The notes under the pieces were generated by a model that did no database searches, was not told where the DNA came from, and worked only from the letters and a program-made list of their open reading frames with translations. Below, in pieces: positions 27,401 through 40,219 of a DNA stretch of 64,000 nucleotides. The translations under genes were made by a program, and so were the position numbers. The stretch's first letter is position 1, and each line of letters begins with the position of its first letter. The DNA comes from Prosopocoilus inquinatus (Eukaryota > Arthropoda > Insecta > Coleoptera > Lucanidae), in NCBI GenBank assembly GCA_036172665.1, contig CM069873.1, positions 37,376,001 through 37,440,000 on the forward strand, given 5' to 3'.

Positions 27401-29491
27401 ATTAGCGTTGTTCCTGTGATGTATCTAATCGATCCTTACTCATCTATCATGTTATTTGACGTTTGGATGGACTCCAGTAACTCTGATGTGAGATACAAAG
27501 TATTCGGACGCAGCAGAAGCTGGAAATAGTTTTGAACGAAACAACACGTATTAGCGTTGTTCCTGTGATGTATCTAATCGATCCTTACTCATCTATCATG
27601 TTATTTGGCGTTTCGATGGACTCCAGTAACTCTGATGTGAGATACAAAGTTTTCGGACGCAGCAGAAGCTGGAAATAGTTTTGAACGAAACAACACGTAT
27701 TAGCGTTGTTCCTGTGATGTATCTAATCGATCCTTACTTAGCTACTATGTTATTTGACGTTTCGATGGACTCCAATAACTCTGATGTGAGATACAAAGTT
27801 TTCGGACGCAGCAGAAGCTGGAAATAGTTTTAAACGAAACAACACGCATTAGCGTTGTTCCTGTGATGTATCTAATCGATCCTTACTCATCTATCATTAT
27901 ATTTGACGTTTGGATGGGACTACAGTAACTCTGATGTGAAATACAAAGTTTACGGACGCAGCAGAAGCTGGAAATAGTTTTAAACGAAACAACACGCATT
28001 ACCGTTGTTCCTGTGATGTATCTAATCGATCCTTACTCATCTATCATTATATTTGACGTTTGGATGGACTACAGTAACTCTGATGTGAGATACAAAGTTC
28101 TCGGACGCAGCAGAAGCTGGAAATAGTTTTGAACGAAACAACACGTATTAGCGTTGTTCCTGTGATGTATCTAATCGATCCTTACTTATCTACTATGTTA
28201 TTTGACGTTTCGATGGACTCCAGTAACTCTGATGTGAGATACGAAATTTTCGAACGCAGCAGAATCTGGAAATAGTTTTAAATGAAACAACACGCATTAG
28301 CGTTGTTCCTGTGATGTATCTAATCGATCCTTACTCATCTATCATGTTATTTGACGTTTCGATGGACTCTAGTATCTCTGATGTGAGATACGAAGTTTTT
28401 GGACGCAGCAGGAGCTGGAAATAGTTTTAAACGAAACAACACGTATTAGCGTTGTTCCTGTGATGTATCTAATCGATCCTTACTCATCTATCATGTTATT
28501 TGACGTTTGGATGGACTCCAGTAACTGATGTGAGATACAAAGTTCTCGGACGCAGCAGAAGCTGGAAATAGTTTTGAACGAAACAACACGTATTAGCGTT
28601 GTTCCTGTGAGTATCTAATCGATCCTTACTTATCTATCATGTTATCTGACGTTTGGATGGACTCCAGTAACTCTGATGTGAGATACAATGTTTTCGGACG
28701 CAGCAGAAGCTGGAGATAGTTTTAAACGAAACAACACGCATTAGCGTTGTTCCTGTGATGTATCTAATCGATCCTTACTCATCTATCATGTTATTTGGCG
28801 TTTCGATGGACTCCAGTAACTCTGATGTGAGATACAAAGTTTTCGGACGCAGCAGAAGCTGGAAATAGTTTTGAACGAAACAACACGTATTAGCGTTGTT
28901 CCTGTGATGTATCTAATCGATCCTTACTTAGCTACTATGTTATTTGACGTTTCGATGGACTCCAATAACTCTGATGTGAGATACAAAGTTTTTGGACGCA
29001 GCAGAAGCTGGAAATAGTTTTAAACGAAACAACACGCATTAGCGTTGTTCCTGTGATGTATCTAATCGATCCTTACTCATCTATCATGTTATTTGACGTT
29101 TGGATGGACTCCAGTAACTCTGATGTGAGATACAAAGTTCTCGGACGCAGCAGAAGCTGGAAATAGTTTTGAACGAAACAACACCTATTATCGTTGTTCC
29201 TGTGATGTATCTAATCGATCCTTACTCATCTATCATGTTATTTGACGTTTGAATGGACTCCAGTAACTCTGATGTGAGATACAAAGTTCTCGGACGCAGC
29301 AGAAGCTGGAAATAGGTTTTGAACGAAACAACACGTATTAGCGTTGTTCCTGTGATGTATCTAATCGATCCTTACTTATCTACTATGTTATTTGACGTTT
29401 CGATGGACTCCAGTAACTCTGATGTGAGAGACGAAATTTTCGAACGCAGCAGAATCTGGAAATAGTTTTAAATGAAACAACACGCATTAGC
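24431..29491. repeat. mosaic segment of 34 monomers
   Basis: Order read as C-H-I-J-K'-E'-L-M-N-A-B-H''-J-K'-D-E'-L-M-N-A-B-C-D-E-F-G-H-J-K-C-D*-a-b-g. Three J (-2 each), one gtgagtatc (-1), one E (+1) and one b (+1) give 34 x 149 - 5 = 5,061 bp, as observed. E'-L-M-N-A-B occurs twice, 1,488 bp apart (agaaactttg at 25,392 and 26,880). K' is a K with aaagttttcgg. H'' has ctctagtacctctg and gatatgaag, also found near 13.3 kb. Confidence 0.85.
27258..28003. repeat. A-B-C-D-E cassette (746 bp), first occurrence
   Basis: Five monomers in the order A-B-C-D-E with the one-base insertion of E (gatgggac), giving 746 bp. This is the leftmost complete instance of a cassette that recurs at 32,916, 33,662, 35,302, 36,048 and 38,433, and in a gatgcgac form at 47,221 and 58,531. 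Confidence 0.88.
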
Positions 29492-32170
29492 GTTGTTCCT
29501 GTGATGTATCTAATCGATCCTTACTCATCTATCATGTTATTTGACGTTTGGATGGACTATAGTAACTCTGATGTGAGATACAAAGTTCTCGGACGCAGCA
29601 GAAGCTGGAAATAGTTTTAAACGAAACAAAACGCATTAGCGTTGTTCCTGTGATGTATCTAATCGATCCTTACTCATCTATCATGTTATTTGACGTTTGG
29701 ATGGACTCCAGTAACTCTGATGTGAGATACAAAGTTCTCGGACGCAGCAGAAGCTGGAAATAGTTTTGAAGGAAACAACACGTATTAACGTTGTTACTGT
29801 GATGTATCTAATCGATCCTTACTTATCTATCATGTTATTTGACGTTTGGATGGACTCCAGTAACTCTGATGTGAGATACAAAGTTATCGGACGCAGCAGA
29901 AGCTGGAGATAGTTTTAAACGAAACAACACGCATTAGCGTTGTTCCTGTGATGTATCTAATCGATCCTTATTCATCTATCATGTTATTTGGCGTTTCGAT
30001 GGACTCCAGTAACTCTGATGTGAGATACAAAGTTTTCGGACGCAGCAGAAGCTGGAAATAGTTTTGAACGAAACAACACGTATTACCGTTGTTCCTGTGA
30101 TGTATCTAATCGATCCTTACTTAGCTACTATGTTATTTGAGGTTTCGATGGACTCCAATAACTCTGATGTGAGATACAAAGTTTTCGGACGCAGCAGAAG
30201 CTGGAAATAGTTTTAAACGAAACAACACGCATTACCGTTGTTCCTGTGATGTATCTAATCGATCCTTACTCATCTAGCATGTTATTTGGCGTTTCGATGG
30301 ACTCCAGTAACTCTGATGTGAGATACAAAGTTCTCGGACGCAGCAGGAGCTGGAAATAGTTTTAAACGAAACAACACGTATTAGCGTTGTTCCTGTGATG
30401 TATCTAATCGATCCTTGTATATCTATCATGTTATTTGACGTTTCGATGGACTCTAGTAATTCTGATGTGACATACGAAGTTTTTGGGCGCAGCAGGAGCT
30501 GGAAATAGTTTTAAAAGAAGCAACACGTATTAGCGTTGGTCCTGTGATGTATCTAATCGATCCTTACTTAGCTACTATGTTATTTGACGTTTCGATGGAC
30601 TCCAGTAACTCTAATGTGAGATACGAAATTTTCGGACGCAGCAGAAGCTGGAAATAGTTTTAAACGAAACAACACGTATTAGCTTGTTCCTGTGATGTAT
30701 CTAATCGATCCTTACTCATCTATCCTGTTATTTGACGTTTGGATGGACTCCAGTAACTCTGGTGTGAGATACAAAGTTCTCGGACGCAGCAGAAGCTGGA
30801 GATAGTTTTAAACGAAACAACACGCATTAGCGTTGTTCCTGTGATGTATCTAATCGATCCTTACTCATCTATCATGTTATTTTTCGTTTCGATGGACTCC
30901 AGTAACTCTGATGTGAGATACAAAGCTTTCGGACGCAGGAGAAGCTGGAAATAGTTTTGAACGAAACAACACGTATTAGCGTTGTTCCTGTGATGTATCT
31001 AATCGATCCTTACTTAGCTACTATGTTATTTCACGCTTCGATGGACTCCAATAACTCTGATGTGAGATACAAAGTTTTCGGACGCAGCAGAAGCTGGAAA
31101 TAGTTTTAAACGAAACAACACGCATTAGCGTTGTTCCTGTGATGTATCTAATCGATCCTTACTTATCTATCATGTTATTTGACGTTTGGATGGACTCCAG
31201 TAACTCTGATGTGAGATACAAAGTTCTCGGACGCAGCTGAAGCTAGAAATAGTTTTAAACGAAACAACACGCATTAGCGTTGTTCCTGTGATGTATTTAA
31301 TCGATCCTTACTCATCTATCATGATATTTGACTTTTGAATGGACTCCAGTAACTCTGATGTGAGATACAAAGTTCTCGGACGCAGCAGAAGCTGGAAATA
31401 GTTTTGAACGAAACAACACGTATTAGCGTTGTTCCTGTGATGTATCTAATCGATCCTTACTTATCTACTATGTTATTTGACGTTTCGATGGACTCCAGTA
31501 ACTCTGTTGTGAGATACGAAATTTTCGAACGCAGCAGAATCTGGAAATAGTTTTAAATGAAACAACACGCATTAGCGTTGTTCCTGTGATGTATCTAATG
31601 GATCCTTACTCATCTATCATGTTATTTGACGTTTCGATGGACTCTAGTAACTCTGATGTGAGATACGAAGTTTTTGGATGCAGCAGGAGCTGGAAATAGT
31701 TTTAAACGAAACAACACGTATTAGCGTTGTTCCTGTGATGTATCTAATCGCTCCTTACTTAGCTACTATGTTATTTGACGTTTCGATGGACTCCAGTAAC
31801 TCTAATGTGAGATACGAAATTTTCGGACGCAGCAGAAGCTGGAAATAGTTTTAAACGAAACAACACGTATTAGCGTTGTTCCTGTGATGCATCTAATCGA
31901 TCCTTACTCATCTATCATGTTATTTGACGTTTGGATGGACTCCAGTAACTGATGTGAGATACAGAGTTCTCGGACGCAGCAGAAGCTGGAAATAGTTTTG
32001 AACGAAACAACACGTATTAGCGTTGTTCCTGTGATGTATCTAATCGATCCTTACATATCTATCATGTTATCTGACGTTTGGATGGACTCCAGTAACTCTG
32101 ATGTGAGATACAATGTTTTCGGACGCAGCAGAAGCTGGAAATAGTTTTGAACGAAACAACACGTATTAGC
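29492..32170. repeat. 18-monomer block P-to-K, copy 2
   Basis: Same 18 monomers as 21,751-24,430 at an offset of 7,741 bp. One base is lost in attagcttgttcc near 30,684, making this copy 2,679 bp. It is preceded by D*-a-b-g as in copy 1, but the h monomer between g and P is missing. Similarity ends at the last unit, where the K copies differ and the following monomers are D here and C in copy 1. Confidence 0.9.
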
Positions 32171-32915
32171 GTTGTTCCTGTGATGTATCTAATCGATCCT
32201 TACTTAGCTACTATGTTATTTGACGTTTCGATGGACTCCAATAACTCTGATGTGAGATACAAAGTTTTCGGACGCAGCAGAAGCTGGAAATAGTTTTAAA
32301 CGAAACAACACGCATTAGCGTTGTTCCTGTGATGTATCTAATCGATCCTTACTCATCTATCATTATATTTGACGTTTGGATGGACTACAGTAACTCTGAT
32401 GTGAGATACAAAGTTTACGGACGCAGCAGAAGCTGGAAATAGTTTTAATCGAAACAACACGCATTAGCGTTGTTCCTGTGATGTATCTAATCGATCCTTA
32501 CTCATCTATCATGTTATTTGGCGTTTCGATGGACTCCAGAAACTTTGATGTGAGATACGAAGTTCTCGGATGCAGCTGAAGCTGGAAATAGTTTTAAATG
32601 AAACAACACGTACTAGCGTTGTTCCTGTGATATATCTAATCGATCCTTACTCATCTATCATGTTATTTGACGTTTGGATGGACTCCAGTAACTCTGATGT
32701 GAGGTACAAAGTTTTCGGACGCAGCAGAAGCTGGAAATAGTTTTAAATGAAACAACACCCATTAGCGTTGTTCCTGTGATGTATCTAATGGATCCTTACT
32801 CATATATCATGTTATTTGACGTTTCGATGGACTCTAGTAACTCTGATGTGAGATACGAAGTTTTTGGACGCAGCAGGAGCTGGAAATAGTTTTAAACGAA
32901 ACAACACGTATTAGC

Positions 32916-34407
32916 GTTGTTCCTGTGATGTATCTAATCGATCCTTACTCATCTATCATGTTATTTGACGTTTGGATGGACTCCAGTAACTCTGATGTGA
33001 GATACAATGTTCTCGGACGCAGCAGAAGCTGGAAATAGTTTTGAACGAAACAACACGTATTAGCGTTGTTCCTGTGATGTATCTAATCGATCCTTACTCA
33101 TCTATCATGTTATTTGACGTTTGGATGGACTCCAGTAACTCTGATGTGAGATACAAAGTATTCGGACGCAGCAGAAGCTGGAAATAGTTTTGAACGAAAC
33201 AACACGTATTAGCGTTGTTCCTGTGATGTATCTAATCGATCCTTACTCATCTATCATGTTATTTGGCGTTTCGATGGACTCCAGTAACTCTGATGTGAGA
33301 TACAAAGTTTTCGGACGCAGCAGAAGCTGGAAATAGTTTTGAACGAAACAACACGTATTAGCGTTGTTCCTGTGATGTATCTAATCGATCCTTACTTAGC
33401 TACTATGTTATTTGACGTTTCGATGGACTCCAATAACTCTGATGTGAGATACAAAGTTTTCGGACGCAGCAGAAGCTGGAAATAATTTTAAACGAAACAA
33501 CACGCATTAGCGTTGTTCCTGTGATGTATCTAATCGATCCTTACTCATCTATCATTATATTTGACGTTTGGATGGGACTACAGTAACTCTGATGTGAAAT
33601 ACAAAGTTTACGGACGCAGCAGAAGCTGGAAATAGTTTTAAACGAAACAACACGTATTAGCGTTGTTCCTGTGATGTATCTAATCGATCCTTACTCATCT
33701 ATCATGTTATTTGACGTTTGGATGGACTCCAGTAACTCTGATGTGAGATACAATGTTCTCGGACGCAGCAGAAGCTGGAAATAGTTTTGAACGAAACAAC
33801 ACGTATTAGCGTTGTTCCTGTGATGTATCTAATCGATCCTTACTCATCTATCATGTTATTTGACGTTTGGATGGACTCCAGTAACTCTGATGTGAGATAC
33901 AAAGTATTCGGACGCAGCAGAAGCTGGAAATAGTTTTGAACGAAACAACACGTATTAGCGTTGTTCCTGTGATGTATCTAATCGATCCTTACTCATCTAT
34001 CATGTTATTTGGCGTTTCGATGGACTCCAGTAACTCTGATGTGAGATACAAAGTTTTCGGACGCAGCAGAAGCTGGAAATAGTTTTGAACGAAACAACAC
34101 GTATTAGCGTTGTTCCTGTGATGTATCTAATCGATCCTTACTTAGCTACTATGTTATTTGACGTTTCGATGGACTCCAATAACTCTGATGTGAGATACAA
34201 AGTTTTCGGACGCAGCAGAAGCTGGAAATAGTTTTAAACGAAACAACACGCATTAGCGTTGTTCCTGTGATGTATCTAATCGATCCTTACTCATCTATCA
34301 TTATATTTGACGTTTGGATGGGACTACAGTAACTCTGATGTGAAATACAAAGTTTACGGACGCAGCAGAAGCTGGAAATAGTTTTAAACGAAACAACACG
34401 CATTACC
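32916..34407. repeat. tandem pair of A-B-C-D-E cassettes (2 x 746 bp)
   Basis: Copies at 32,916-33,661 and 33,662-34,407 lie directly side by side. The first ends in aaacgaaacaacacgtattagcg leading to A, the second in cgcattaccg leading to F. This shows where the duplicated segment was joined: E back onto A instead of on to F. Confidence 0.9.
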
Positions 34408-35003
34408 GTTGTTCCTGTGATGTATCTAATCGATCCTTACTCATCTATCATTATATTTGACGTTTGGATGGACTACAGTAACTCTGATGTGAGATACAAA
34501 GTTCTCGGACGCAGCAGAAGCTGGAAATAGTTTTGAACGAAACAACACGTATTAGCGTTGTTCCTGTGATGTATCTAATCGATCCTTACTTATCTACTAT
34601 GTTATTTGACGTTTCGATGGACTCCAGTAACTCTGATGTGAGATACGAAATTTTCGAACGCAGCAGAATCTGGAAATAGTTTTAAATGAAACAACACGCA
34701 TTAGCGTTGTTCCTGTGATGTATCTAATCGATCCTTACTCATCTATCATGTTATTTGACGTTTCGATGGACTCTAGTAACTCTGATGTGAGATACGAAGT
34801 TTTTGGACGCAGCAGGAGCTGGAAATAGTTTTAAACGAAACAACACGTATTAGCGTTGTTCCTGTGATGTATCTAATCGCTCCTTACTTAGCTACTATGT
34901 TATTTGACGTTTCGATGGACTCCAGTAACTCTAATGTGAGATACGAAATTTTCGGACGCAGCAGAAGCTGGAAATAGTTTTAAACGAAACAACACGTATT
35001 AGC

Positions 35004-35152
35004 GTTGTTCCTGTGATGTATCTAATCGATCCTTACTCATCTATCATGTTATTTGACGTTTGGATGGACTCCAGTAACTCTGATGTGAGGTACAAAGTTT
35101 TCGGACGCAGCAGAAGCTGGAAATAGTTTTAAATGAAACAACACCCATTAGC
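35004..35152 (+). repeat. chimeric monomer J/M
   Basis: Follows I and begins like the unit after I (cgtattagcg, gtgatgtatc), but ends like M (gaggtacaaagttttcgg, aaatgaaac, acccatt) and is followed by N. The exchange lies between positions 15 and 87 of the monomer. It carries neither the two-base deletion of J nor the gatatatc of M. Confidence 0.82.
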
Positions 35153-35301
35153 GTTGTTCCTGTGATGTATCTAATGGATCCTTACTCATATATCATGTTA
35201 TTTGACGTTTCGATGGACTCTAGTAACTCTGATGTGAGATACGAAGTTTTTGGACGCAGCAGGAGCTGGAAATAGTTTTAAACGAAACAACACGTATTAG
35301 C

Positions 35302-36793
35302 GTTGTTCCTGTGATGTATCTAATCGATCCTTACTCATCTATCATGTTATTTGACGTTTGGATGGACTCCAGTAACTCTGATGTGAGATACAATGTTCTC
35401 GGACGCAGCAGAAGCTGGAAATAGTTTTGAACGAAACAACACGTATTAGCGTTGTTCCTGTGATGTATCTAATCGATCCTTACTCATCTATCATGTTATT
35501 TGACGTTTGGATGGACTGCAGTAACTCTGATGTGAGATACAAAGTATTCGGACGCAGCAGAAGCTGGAAATAGTTTTGAACGAAACAACACGTATTAGCG
35601 TTGTTCCTGTGATGTATCTAATCGATCCTTACTCATCTATCATGTTATTTGGCGTTTCGATGGACTCCAGTAACTCTGATGTGAGATACAAAGTTTTCGG
35701 ACGCAGCAGAAGCTGGAAATAGTTTTGAACGAAACAACACGTATTAGCGTTGTTCCTGTGATGTATCTAATCGATCCTTACTTAGCTACTATGTTATTTG
35801 ACGTTTCGATGGACTCCAATAACTCTGATGTGAGATACAAAGTTTTCGGACGCAGCAGAAGCTGGAAATAGTTTTAAACGAAACAACACGCATTAGCGTT
35901 GTTCCTGTGATGTATCTAATCGATCCTTACTCATCTATCATTATATTTGACGTTTGGATGGGACTACAGTAACTCTGATGTGAAATACAAAGTTTACGGA
36001 CGCAGCAGAAGCTGGAAATAGTTTTAAACGAAACAACACGTATTAGCGTTGTTCCTGTGATGTATCTAATCGATCCTTACTCATCTATCATGTTATTTGA
36101 CGTTTGGATGGACTCCAGTAACTCTGATGTGAGATACAATGTTCTCGGACGCAGCAGAAGCTGGAAATAGTTTTGAACGAAACAACACGTATTAGCGTTG
36201 TTCCTGTGATGTATCTAATCGATCCTTACTCATCTATCATGTTATTTGACGTTTGGATGGACTCCAGTAACTCTGATGTGAGATACAAAGTATTCGGACG
36301 CAGCAGAAGCTGGAAATAGTTTTGAACGAAACAACACGTATTAGCGTTGTTCCTGTGATGTATCTAATCGATCCTTACTCATCTATCATGTTATTTGGCG
36401 TTTCGATGGACTCCAGTAACTCTGATGTGAGATACAAAGTTTTCGGACGCAGCAGAAGCTGGAAATAGTTTTGAACGAAACAACACGTATTAGCGTTGTT
36501 CCTGTGATGTATCTAATCGATCCTTACTTAGCTACTATGTTATTTGACGTTTCGATGGACTCCAATAACTCTGATGTGAGATACAAAGTTTTCGGACGCA
36601 GCAGAAGCTGGAAATAGTTTTAAACGAAACAACACGCATTACCGTTGTTCCTGTGATGTATCTAATCGATCCTTACTCATCTATCATTATATTTGACGTT
36701 TGGATGGGACTACAGTAACTCTGATGTGAAATACAAAGTTTACGGACGCAGCAGAAGCTGGAAATAGTTTTAAACGAAACAACACGCATTACC
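35302..36793. repeat. second tandem pair of A-B-C-D-E cassettes
   Basis: Copies at 35,302-36,047 and 36,048-36,793. The last E is introduced by attaccg rather than attagcg, a mark normally found before F, which suggests a small conversion tract at the D/E junction. A private change gactgcag occurs near 35,517. Confidence 0.88.
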
Positions 36794-37239
36794 GTTGTTC
36801 CTGTGATGTATCTAATCGATCCTTACTCATCTATCATTATATTTGACGTTTGGATGGACTACAGTAACTCTGATGTGAGATACAAAGTTCTCGGACGCAG
36901 CAGAAGCTGGAAATAGTTTTGAACGAAACAACACGTATTAGCGTTGTTCCTGTGAGTATCTAATCGATCCTTACTTATCTATCATGTTATCTGACGTTTG
37001 GATGGACTCCAGTAACTCTGATGTGAGATACAATGTTTTCGGACGCAGCAGAAGCTGGAGATAGTTTTAAACGAAACAACACGCATTAGCGTTGTTCCTG
37101 TGATGTATCTAATCGATCCTTACTCATCTATCATGTTATTTGGCGTTTCGATGGACTCCAGTAACTCTGATGTGAGATACAAAGTTTTCGGACGCAGCAG
37201 AAGCTGGAAATAGTTTTGAACGAAACAACACGTATTAGC

Positions 37240-38432
37240 GTTGTTCCTGTGATGTATCTAATCGATCCTTACTTAGCTACTATGTTATTTGACGTTTCGA
37301 TGGACTCCAATAACTCTGATGTGAGATACAAAGTTTTTGGACGCAGCAGAAGCTGGAAATAGTTTTGAACGAAACAACACGCATTAGCGTTGTTCCTGTG
37401 ATGTATCTAATCGATCCTTACTCATCTATCATGTTATTTGACGTTTGGATGGACTCCAGTAACTCTGATGTGAGATACAAAGTTCTCGGACGCAGCAGAA
37501 GCTGGAAATAGTTTTGAACGAAACAACACCTATTAGCGTTGTTCCTGTGATGTATCTAATCGATCCTTACTCATCTATCATGTTATTTGACGTTTGAATG
37601 GACTCCAGTAACTCTGATGTGAGATACAAAGTTCTCGGACGCAGCAGAAGCTGGAAATAGGTTTTGAACGAAACAACACGTATTAGCGTTGTTCCTGTGA
37701 TGTATCTAATCGATCCTTACTTATCTACTATGTTATTTGACGTTTCGATGGACTCCAGTAACTCTGATGTGAGAGACGAAATTTTCGAACGCAGCAGAAT
37801 CTGGAAATAGTTTTAAATGAAACAACACGCATTAGCGTTGTTCCTGTGATGTATCTAATCGATCCTTACTCATCTATAATGTTATTTGACGTTTCGATGG
37901 ACTCTAGTAACTCTGATGTGAGATACGAAGTTTTTGGACGCAGCAGGAGCTGGAAGTAGTTTTAAACGAAACAACACGTATTAGCGTTGTTCCTGTGATG
38001 TATCTAATCGATCCTTACTCATCTATCATGTTATTTGACGTTTGGATGGACTATAGTAACTCTGATGTGAGATACAAAGTTCTCGGACGCAGCAGAAGCT
38101 GGAAATAGTTTTAAACGAAACAAAACGCATTAGCGTTGTTCCTGTGATGTATCTAATCGATCCTTACTCATCTATCATGTTATTTGACGTTTGGATGGAC
38201 TCCAGTAACTCTGATGTGAGATACAAAGTTCTCGGACGCAGCAGAAGCTGGAAATAGTTTTGAAGGAAACAACACGTATTAACGTTGTTACTGTGATGTA
38301 TCTAATCGATCCTTACTTATCTATCATGTTATTTGACGTTTGGATGGACTCCAGTAACTCTGATGTGAGATACAAAGTTATCGGACGCAGCAGAAGCTGG
38401 AGATAGTTTTAAACGAAACAACACGCATTAGC
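37240..38432. repeat. D*-a-b-g-h-P-Q-R run, truncated block
   Basis: Eight monomers, 1,193 bp. Starts like the run leading into the 18-monomer block, with h present, but leaves it after R (attaacg, gttatcgg) and jumps to an A-B-C-D-E cassette at 38,433. It is a partial fourth instance of the block's left end, found only 2,234 bp before the fuller copy at 40,220. Confidence 0.87.
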
Positions 38433-39622
38433 GTTGTTCCTGTGATGTATCTAATCGATCCTTACTCATCTATCATGTTATTTGACGTTTGGATGGACTC
38501 CAGTAACTCTGATGTGAGATACAATGTTCTCGGACGCAGCAGAAGCTGGAAATAGTTTTGAACGAAACAACACGTATTAGCGTTGTTCCTGTGATGTATC
38601 TAATCGATCCTTACTCATCTATCATGTTATTTGACGTTTGGATGGACTCCAGTAACTCTGATGTGAGATACAAAGTATTCGGACGCAGCAGAAGCTGGAA
38701 ATAGTTTTGAACGAAACAACACGTATTAGCGTTGTTCCTGTGATGTATCTAATCGATCCTTACTCATCTATCATGTTATTTGGCGTTTCGATGGACTCCA
38801 GTAACTCTGATGTGAGATACAAAGTTTTCGGACGCAGCAGAAGCTGGAAATAGTTTTGAACGAAACAACACGTATTAGCGTTGTTCCTGTGATGTATCTA
38901 ATCGATCCTTACTTAGCTACTATGTTATTTGACGTTTCGATGGACTCCAATAACTCTGATGTGAGATACAAAGTTTTCGGACGCAGCAGAAGCTGGAAAT
39001 AGTTTTAAACGAAACAACACGCATTAGCGTTGTTCCTGTGATGTATCTAATCGATCCTTACTCATCTATCATTATATTTGACGTTTGGATGGGACTACAG
39101 TAACTCTGATGTGAAATACAAAGTTTACGGACGCAGCAGAAGCTGGAAATAGTTTTAAACGAAACAACACGCATTACCGTTGTTCCTGTGATGTATCTAA
39201 TCGATCCTTACTCATCTATCATTATATTTGACGTTTGGATGGACTACAGTAACTCTGATGTGAGATACAAAGTTCTCGGACGCAGCAGAAGCTGGAAATA
39301 GTTTTAAACGAAACAACACGTATTAGCGTTGTTCCTGTGATGTATCTAATCGATCCTTACTCATCTATCATGTTATTTGACGTTTGGATGGACTCCAGTA
39401 ACTGATGTGAGATACAAAGTTCTCGGACGCAGCAGAAGCTGGAAATAGTTTTGAACGAAACAACACGTATTAGCGTTGTTCCTGTGAGTATCTAATCGAT
39501 CCTTACTTATCTATCATGTTATCTGACGTTTGGATGGACTCCAGTAACTCTGATGTGAGATACAATGTTTTCGGACGCAGCAGAAGCTGGAGATAGTTTT
39601 AAACGAAACAACACGCATTAGC
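38433..39622. repeat. A-B-C-D-E-F-J-K run (8 monomers)
   Basis: A sixth gatgggac cassette (38,433-39,178) followed by F, J and K. The indels of E (+1), J (-2) and K (gtgagtatc, -1) account for its 1,190 bp. F is followed by J here instead of the usual G, so G-H-I is skipped. Confidence 0.87.
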
Positions 39623-40219
39623 GTTGTTCCTGTGATGTATCTAATCGATCCTTACTCATCTATCATGTTATTTGGCGTTTCGATGGACTCCAGTAACTCT
39701 GATGTGAGATACAAAGTTCTCGGACGCAGCAGAAGCTGGAAATAGTTTTGAACGAAACAACACCTATTAGCGTTGTTCCTGTGATGTATCTAATCGATCC
39801 TTACTCATCTATCATGTTATTTGACGTTTGAATGGACTCCAGTAACTCTGATGTGAGATACAAAGTTCTCGGACGCAGCAGAAGCTGGAAATAGGTTTTG
39901 AACGAAACAACACGTATTAGCGTTGTTCCTGTGATGTATCTAATCGATCCTTACTTATCTACTATGTTATTTGACGTTTCGATGGACTCCAGTAACTCTG
40001 ATGTGAGAGACGAAATTTTCGAACGCAGCAGAATCTGGAAATAGTTTTAAATGAAACAACACGCATTAGCGTTGTTCCTGTGATGTATCTAATCGATCCT
40101 TACTCATCTATAATGTTATTTGACGTTTCGATGGACTCTAGTAACTCTGATGTGAGATACGAAGTTTTTGGACGCAGCAGGAGCTGGAAGTAGTTTTAAA
40201 CGAAACAACACGTATTAGC
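39623..40219. repeat. C/a chimera followed by b-g-h
   Basis: The first monomer (39,623-39,771) starts as C (ggcgtttcg) but ends as a (aaagttctcgg, tttgaacg, acctatt), so D* is missing and C is fused to a. The following b has the extra g (aaataggtttt). Length 597 bp is 4 x 149 + 1. Confidence 0.83.

Larger units (their letters stand above)
32171..37239. repeat. mosaic of 34 monomers with two tandem cassette pairs
   Basis: Order: D-E'-L-M-N, then A-B-C-D-E twice, F-G-H-I, a J/M chimera, N, A-B-C-D-E twice more, F-K-C. Four E (+1 each) and one gtgagtatc (-1) give 34 x 149 + 3 = 5,069 bp, as observed. The L here has ggatgcagctg. Another private change is aataatttt near 33,481. Confidence 0.87.
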
